Source of the DNA: Panulirus ornatus
Taxonomy: Eukaryota; Arthropoda; Malacostraca; Decapoda; Palinuridae
DNA: 64,000 nt
Reading direction: 5' to 3'
NCBI RefSeq assembly: GCF_036320965.1
Contig: NC_092225.1
Location: 8,063,002-8,127,001 of the forward strand
Part shown: positions 61,021 through 64,000 of the stretch, in pieces
Layout: every line of letters starts with the position of its first letter
How positions within the stretch are numbered: position 1 is the first letter of the stretch
The notes under the pieces: generated by a model
Database searches by the model: none
Seen by the model: only the letters and a program-made list of their open reading frames with translations
What the model was told of the DNA's origin: nothing
Made by a program: the position numbers and the translations under genes

Positions 61021-61535
61021 GTCCAAAAGCTGTATAATGGAAGAAAATGTCTAAGAGATGGAGATTCATATGTGTAAAGCTCCTTCCCCGTACAATACAA
61101 ATAGAAAAATATAAATAGGTAATTATACACACAGACACAGACACACACACACACACATACACACAAAGAGGGAACTCACGATGTTCAAGTATCTCTCCAG
61201 CCTCAGGGGAACCTTGTCCATAGACATGATTGGTATGGGGTTATTCAGCACCACCTGCTGCCACCCTCGGTTCCCAATCCTCTCGTGCATGTTGATGTTC
61301 ACGTTGCTTCTGAGGTTCTTCGCGTCCATACGATGACGTCCATTTCTGTCCACCTCCAACATCGTCTCGTCAATCGCCAGCGGCTGAAAAAGTTTTAGCT
61401 TTTAACCCGACACAGAAGTGGCTTGCACTTAACACTTATACACGAAAATCAAAATGTAGACTTGTGTGACGTATTAGTAAGAAAAAAGTGTTCAATAAGA
61501 AAAAAACAATTCAAATGCTATGTGAAGCTAAAGGA

Positions 61536-61614
<79 letters not shown>

Positions 61615-63066
61615 GTGTGTATGTGTGTGTGTGTGCGCGCGCGTCAGAACAGCTTTTACCAGACTCCAGCATTAGTCAGAAGTTTCTCATTGTTAGAGAT
61701 CATGCTTCACTGCTTACCAAAGCTAAAGAACAACCTTAAACATTAACCAGAATTACACAGTACGTTGCAGGACAAACCCTACTCATTTATGTGGGTTATG
61801 AGAACATTTACGAAACAAACATATTGACCAACAAGACCACAGAACGAGGATATTCACAAAGGGCAAAGGAGCACATCCAATATGGTCACAAAAGAAAGAT
61901 ATTCAACACAGAAAAGGCTTCATCTCTAGGCCCACATTATGAGCTATGCAGCCACTACACAGGAAGGATAACTGACAACAGAAGTCACACTAGACAAGGA
62001 TATTCATCAAAGACATAGGACAAAGATATTCATCAGACACACAGGATAAGGATATTTATCAGACAAACGGAATAAGGATATTCATCTGACACAAGACAAC
62101 GATATTCATTAGACGCACAAGACGGGGATATTCATCATACAAACTGAGGAAAGAATATTCTGAGCACAGGACGCTATTATTCATCATGCACATGAGACAA
62201 GGATATTCATCAGATGCACGGGATACGAATATCAATCACACACACAATACAATCATACACATACGACAAGGATATTCATCATGGGCAAAGGACTTGATTA
62301 TTTACCTGTCAGAATCACAAAGATCAGTTAACCAGTCACTGAAGAGGAATATTTAACAAGCCCATAGAAAATGGATATCTACAATGTTATAGAACAGAAG
62401 GATCCATTCACCTCATAATTGGCTTATTTCCAAATTACACAAAAAGGAATATTCACCAAGGCAACGGGAAAAGGATATTCACTACGATTACAAAAAACGG
62501 AACAAGACTATTGATAATTATCACCTAAAACATTTTCTCGGTTAACAACAATGGGTATCCACTGGGGTAATCAGACTCCTCATGGCTGGAGAATAAGGAC
62601 ATTTACCAATCCATATGTTACACGAAGTTACTTTACATGAGGAAGTAGATGGATATTCACAGAGATAAAAGAAAAAGAATACTTACAAAAATCACAAGAA
62701 GGGATATTCAGTACGGTCGCAGAACTAAGATACAGTCCACGACCAGAGGAAAAAGTCCTCTATTAGCCACAGAATAAAGATATGCACCTGGGCTAAAAAA
62801 TACACGTATTCAGCTACATCACAAAGGAAGGATATCCTCCATGGGGCACAAACAAACGAATGGTCCCTCCTTGCGGTGCACAAACACATAATGACAACTG
62901 AGTAATGTAAAGTATTAAAGGAAACATGATCCAGGAAACTGGATAACTTACAGGAACAGCCATTACTTACCGAAGCAAAGTACCAGACGAAGTCTTCATT
63001 GAAGGAGGAGTTCCACACCTTCTTGAGTCCTATCCATACGTCAGCTGGCACGCCTCGGGTCCAGTG
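50011..63066 (-). CDS. Single-pass membrane protein of unknown family (C-terminal part)
   Basis: Seven exons in transcription order: 63066-62971, 61383-61180, 59445-59344, 57986-57849, 51242-51051, 50528-50429 and 50201-50011. All have AG acceptors and GT donors. The first five introns between them are phase 0 and the last is phase 1, so the frame runs on for 340 residues to a TAG at 50011-50013. The ectodomain part carries two Cys at most in what is visible (SSCYNN) and possible N-glycosylation sites (NSS, NNT). Near the end is a hydrophobic segment AGLAIGMLLMGALVGVAI, a transmembrane helix with G-x-x-x-G spacing. A tail of about 40 residues begins with MRKG. The last residues S-D-I fit a class I PDZ ligand (inference). 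I do not recognise the family. The start and any signal peptide lie beyond the right edge. Confidence 0.8.
50429..50528 (-). CDS. Gene 2 exon
   Basis: Acceptor TCCTTGCAG, donor ATCCG|GTGAGT, 100 bases, so the frame leaves in phase 1. Encodes PSSVSIVAVSNSMVEVTRIG and NDYSYSSSKGYQS plus one base. Confidence 0.8.
51051..51242 (-). CDS. Gene 2 exon
   Basis: Acceptor TGTGGGCAG, donor GGAAAG|GTTAGT, 192 bases, phase 0/0. Encodes IEAGDNRVRLLFTVLEKSKV, then LESDMATAVQLIRSAVS and QLVIVVQMKKTTSNRGK. Confidence 0.8.
51580..51905. repeat. Two-unit degenerate direct repeat
   Basis: 51594-51750 and 51770-51900 share CCATCCATTACTNTCCAGA, TGACTCANNCTNTCTATTCCACTCAT and CATGATCC/CGCGATCC endings. It lies in an intron of gene 2. 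Confidence 0.6.
51906..52046. other. Gene 2 intron sequence
   Basis: Pyrimidine-rich, nothing recognised. Confidence 0.5.
52047..52312 (+). repeat. Direct repeat R2, copy 1, with (AC)n
   Basis: An (AC)n array (52051-52089) followed by about 220 bp that recurs at 54305-54525 with few differences. The stretch CTCTTCTTTTAACAAATGTA through CTCTTGAAATTCTGAATTCC is identical in both copies. No protein recognised. Confidence 0.9.
52790..54100 (-). pseudogene. Older RTE LINE copy, minus strand, decayed
   Basis: Read from the right, NYRSTSLLGLPGKVYERVLV (about 54025-53965) and IEKECGFR match NYRGISLLSIPGKSYGRVLI and EEQCGFR of the intact RTE. Further left VNKSKEMRCSRM (about 53460) and LEEVECFRYLEVDIA (about 53390-53345) match the segment after FADD. 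From 53260 down to 52795 the remains of the C-terminal part are aligned but full of indels. Divergence is much larger than in the other copies. It belongs to a related, older subfamily. Confidence 0.75.
54263..54525 (+). repeat. Direct repeat R2, copy 2, with (AC)n
   Basis: Second copy of the segment at 52047-52312 in the same orientation, with its own (AC)n array at 54264-54304. Together the two copies bracket the older RTE fragment. Confidence 0.9.
54526..57848. other. Gene 2 intron, nothing firmly identified
   Basis: Pyrimidine-rich sequence. Its character (for example 56040-56420 and 56440-56720) resembles antisense LINE linker sequence, but no motif is convincing. An alternating CG patch (55187-55197) is present. 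A 65-codon Lys-rich frame at 57019-57216 has no known relatives that I recognise. Confidence 0.4.
57849..57986 (-). CDS. Gene 2 exon
   Basis: Acceptor ATGTTTTCTCAG, donor AGCA|GTAAGT, 138 bases, phase 0/0. Encodes 46 residues including FILDLPPDSLEKVKQERDK and ADVAIVSPLRINKIA, a helix followed by a strand-like segment. Confidence 0.8.
58063..58275. repeat. (AAT)n microsatellites
   Basis: Two arrays of ATA/AAT triplets, 58063-58115 and about 58180-58275, separated by related imperfect sequence. Confidence 0.95.
58276..59343. other. Gene 2 intron, nothing identified
   Basis: The piece 59025-59110 repeats GGTCACANCCATCAGAGNNNAGGTCA-like elements. No gene. Confidence 0.5.
59344..59445 (-). CDS. 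Gene 2 exon
   Basis: Acceptor CCTCCACAG, donor CCCAG|GTAAGT, 102 bases, phase 0/0. Encodes LSGFPHLIYNMYDFQSEPPM and MHTIDISSCYNNTQ. Confidence 0.8.
59446..60234. other. Gene 2 intron, nothing identified
   Basis: No recognised element. Confidence 0.5.
60235..60445 (+). repeat. Interspersed repeat R1, copy 2, with perfect hairpin
   Basis: Second copy of the repeat at 30903-31122. Its left end is a perfect inverted repeat, GAAAGAGTCCTGG / CCAGGACTCTTTC, with the loop TGTTAA (60236-60267). In copy 1 the same stem is decayed. No protein and no clear pol III promoter. Confidence 0.65.
60446..60869. other. Gene 2 intron, nothing identified
   Basis: Pyrimidine-rich sequence. Parts (60590-60780) look like antisense CR1 C-terminal sequence but too weakly to call. 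Confidence 0.4.
60870..61163 (+). mobile_element. CR1-like LINE 3' end with internal (TA)n and (AC)n tail
   Basis: VVDEWDTLNEDLVNANSI is the conserved C-terminal segment of CR1 (xxVVxxWNxLxxxVVxAxSxxxFK). It is interrupted by a (TA)n array (60935-61018) and resumes as VQKLYNGRKCLRDGDSYV with a stop. A short 3' UTR (AGCTCCTTCCCCGTACAATA, CAAATAGAAAAATATAAATAGG) and an (AC)n tail (61127-61163) follow. It ends about 15 bases before a gene 2 exon. Confidence 0.75.
61180..61383 (-). CDS. Gene 2 exon
   Basis: Acceptor ACTTTTTCAG, donor ACATC|GTGAGT, 204 bases, phase 0/0. Encodes PLAIDETMLEVDRNGRHRMD through NNPIPIMSMDKVPLRLERYL to NI. No known domain recognised. Confidence 0.8.
61384..61542. other. 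Gene 2 intron, nothing identified
   Basis: AT-rich. Confidence 0.5.
61543..61643. repeat. (TA)n followed by (GT)n and (GC)n
   Basis: About 35 TA units, then GT repeats and a short alternating GC stretch (61635-61643). Confidence 0.96.
61850..62720. repeat. Degenerate minisatellite with GGATATTCA core
   Basis: The core AAGGATATTCATCAGACACA recurs about 25 times at 25-45-bp spacing between 61850 and 62720. It is best kept at 61990-62290 and strongly drifted afterwards. It lies in an intron of gene 2. Confidence 0.8.
62971..63066 (-). CDS. Gene 2, first visible exon
   Basis: Acceptor CTCTCTGCAG, donor TTCG|GTAAGT, 96 bases, phase 0 at both ends. Encodes HWTRGVPADVWIGLKKVWNS and SFNEDFVWYFAS. 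Confidence 0.8.
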
Positions 63067-63089
63067 CTGCAGAGAGAGACGCATCAGTG

Positions 63090-63230
63090 AGGGTGGGACA
63101 CAAACCAGTCAGGGATAGGCAGGCACTAGTCAAAGAGAGGGACACCAGCCAGGGACAGGAACATTAGTTAGAGAGGGGCAATCATTCACCAGTCAGGGAG
63201 GGTTAAAACTCAGTCAGGGAAAGGCACAAA
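63090..63230. repeat. Degenerate tandem repeat, CAGTCAGGGANAGGCAC unit
   Basis: About six drifted copies of ACCAGTCAGGGAGAGGCAC-like units, just upstream of the first visible gene 2 exon. Confidence 0.65.
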
Positions 63231-63574
63231 ATTCGATGATTTACAACACATGGAGTAATTCTATAGTGTACGAATACACTTAACCGCTGTTAAGATCTCC
63301 GTGGCCCAACATGCTGTTTCTTTCTACCTCGCATAGAGATAGGTTGATGACATTCAGCCCCAGGAAAAAAATTCTCCCTCTTACACACATACAACATGTT
63401 CCTCACGCGACTCATTAGCGATCATTATATCTCCCTGCAGCGCTGCAAATTCAACTCTAATCGTCGAAGGTAAAGATCAAGAGATAGGGCCCCAGGAATG
63501 GAGAACAAACCTTAAAACAGGCGAGTGTAGCTAGGTGAATACAAGAATTTGGTCACCAGTATGGTGACGTGAAG
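63231..63574. other. Gene 2 intron, nothing identified
   Basis: No recognised element. Confidence 0.45.
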
Positions 63575-63770
63575 TGAACAGTTCTTTGAAAGGTGCAAAG
63601 AGGGAACTGAAAAACGTTCGAAAAGACGTAAAGAAGAACATACATAGCAAAAGAACAGTGCATGAATGCAGCAAACCGAGTGATGATATGCTGAACGCAG
63701 ACAGTATACACAAGTTTGAACAGTTCTGTGACAGTAGGGAAAGTTCAAGAGATGGGGGTCCTCGAGTATG
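63575..63770 (+). mobile_element. Possible CR1-like LINE C-terminal remnant
   Basis: The frame encodes DDMLNADSIHKFEQFCDSRE and then SSRDGGPRV, parallel to EDLVNANSI and GRKCLRDGDSYV of the copy at 60870-61163. The upstream part is not clearly alignable. The rest of the window (63771-64000) shows nothing. Confidence 0.45.
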
Positions 63771-64000
63771 TTACCTGGTGATCACCAATGATTGTCTCAA
63801 AGTTGTGGAGATTTTCTTTTCATCACTTCTCTGCTATTAGGCAAATAAACTATTGGCGGAACATGAGAAGTCCATTAACACTGCATGAACCAGGCATGTA
63901 GGGCACTGAAAACCAGAGTAAAAGAGTAGTCTTGAAAATCAAATTATTTTAGGCTCGGCCTGTAGTCTACCCCTAAGATGGCCCATCACCTAAATACAGC

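Overview
This is a stretch of a eukaryotic nuclear genome with large introns and very many microsatellites and retrotransposon remains. Two host genes converge tail to tail. The protein similarities (an arthropod Stubble-type protease) together with the dense (TA)n, (GT)n and (CT)n arrays and the RTE and CR1 retrotransposon load suggest an arthropod, most likely a decapod crustacean. The species-level guess is inference.

Gene 1 (+ strand, 12970-45345) is the 3' part of a Stubble-like membrane-anchored trypsin-type serine protease. Six exons can be joined with consistent splice phases. They encode a Stubble-type six-cysteine knot, a Pro/Thr-rich stalk, the activation site and a complete catalytic domain. 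The exon(s) for the N-terminal cytoplasmic/transmembrane part lie to the left and were not found. Intron 2 (16.6 kb) and intron 5 (12.2 kb) hold most of the repeats. A phase-compatible Pro/Thr-rich open segment at 20489-20649 may be an alternative last exon that would give a stalk without the protease.

Gene 2 (- strand, 63066-50011) is the C-terminal part of a single-pass membrane protein of a family I do not recognise. Seven exons, all but one joined in phase 0, give 340 residues ending in a transmembrane helix and a short tail. Its 5' part lies beyond the right edge.

Mobile elements: an RTE-type LINE dominates. There is a nearly intact 979-codon ORF at 42414-39475 (-) and several truncated or scrambled copies (4153-6830, 16113-17800, 25264-25400, 34527-34727, 38621-39208, and an older copy at 52790-54100). 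Also present are CR1-like LINE fragments (3265-4150, 9850-10345, 23775-25010, 44505-44645, 60870-61163 and others), one I/Jockey-like LINE fragment (42600-44400), two tRNA-derived SINEs, a 5S-rRNA-derived sequence (28640-28751), and two copies of a non-coding retroelement (1990-2332 and 15785-16010) whose tail matches the RTE LINE 3' end, including a small stem-loop. This last point is the most interesting observation here, because it suggests a LINE/SINE partnership.

The remaining sequence is intronic or intergenic, with several minisatellites (39-bp unit at 35811-37118, 19/21-bp unit at 30224-30901, degenerate arrays elsewhere), a 1.4-kb purine-rich tract, and long stretches where I see nothing identifiable.
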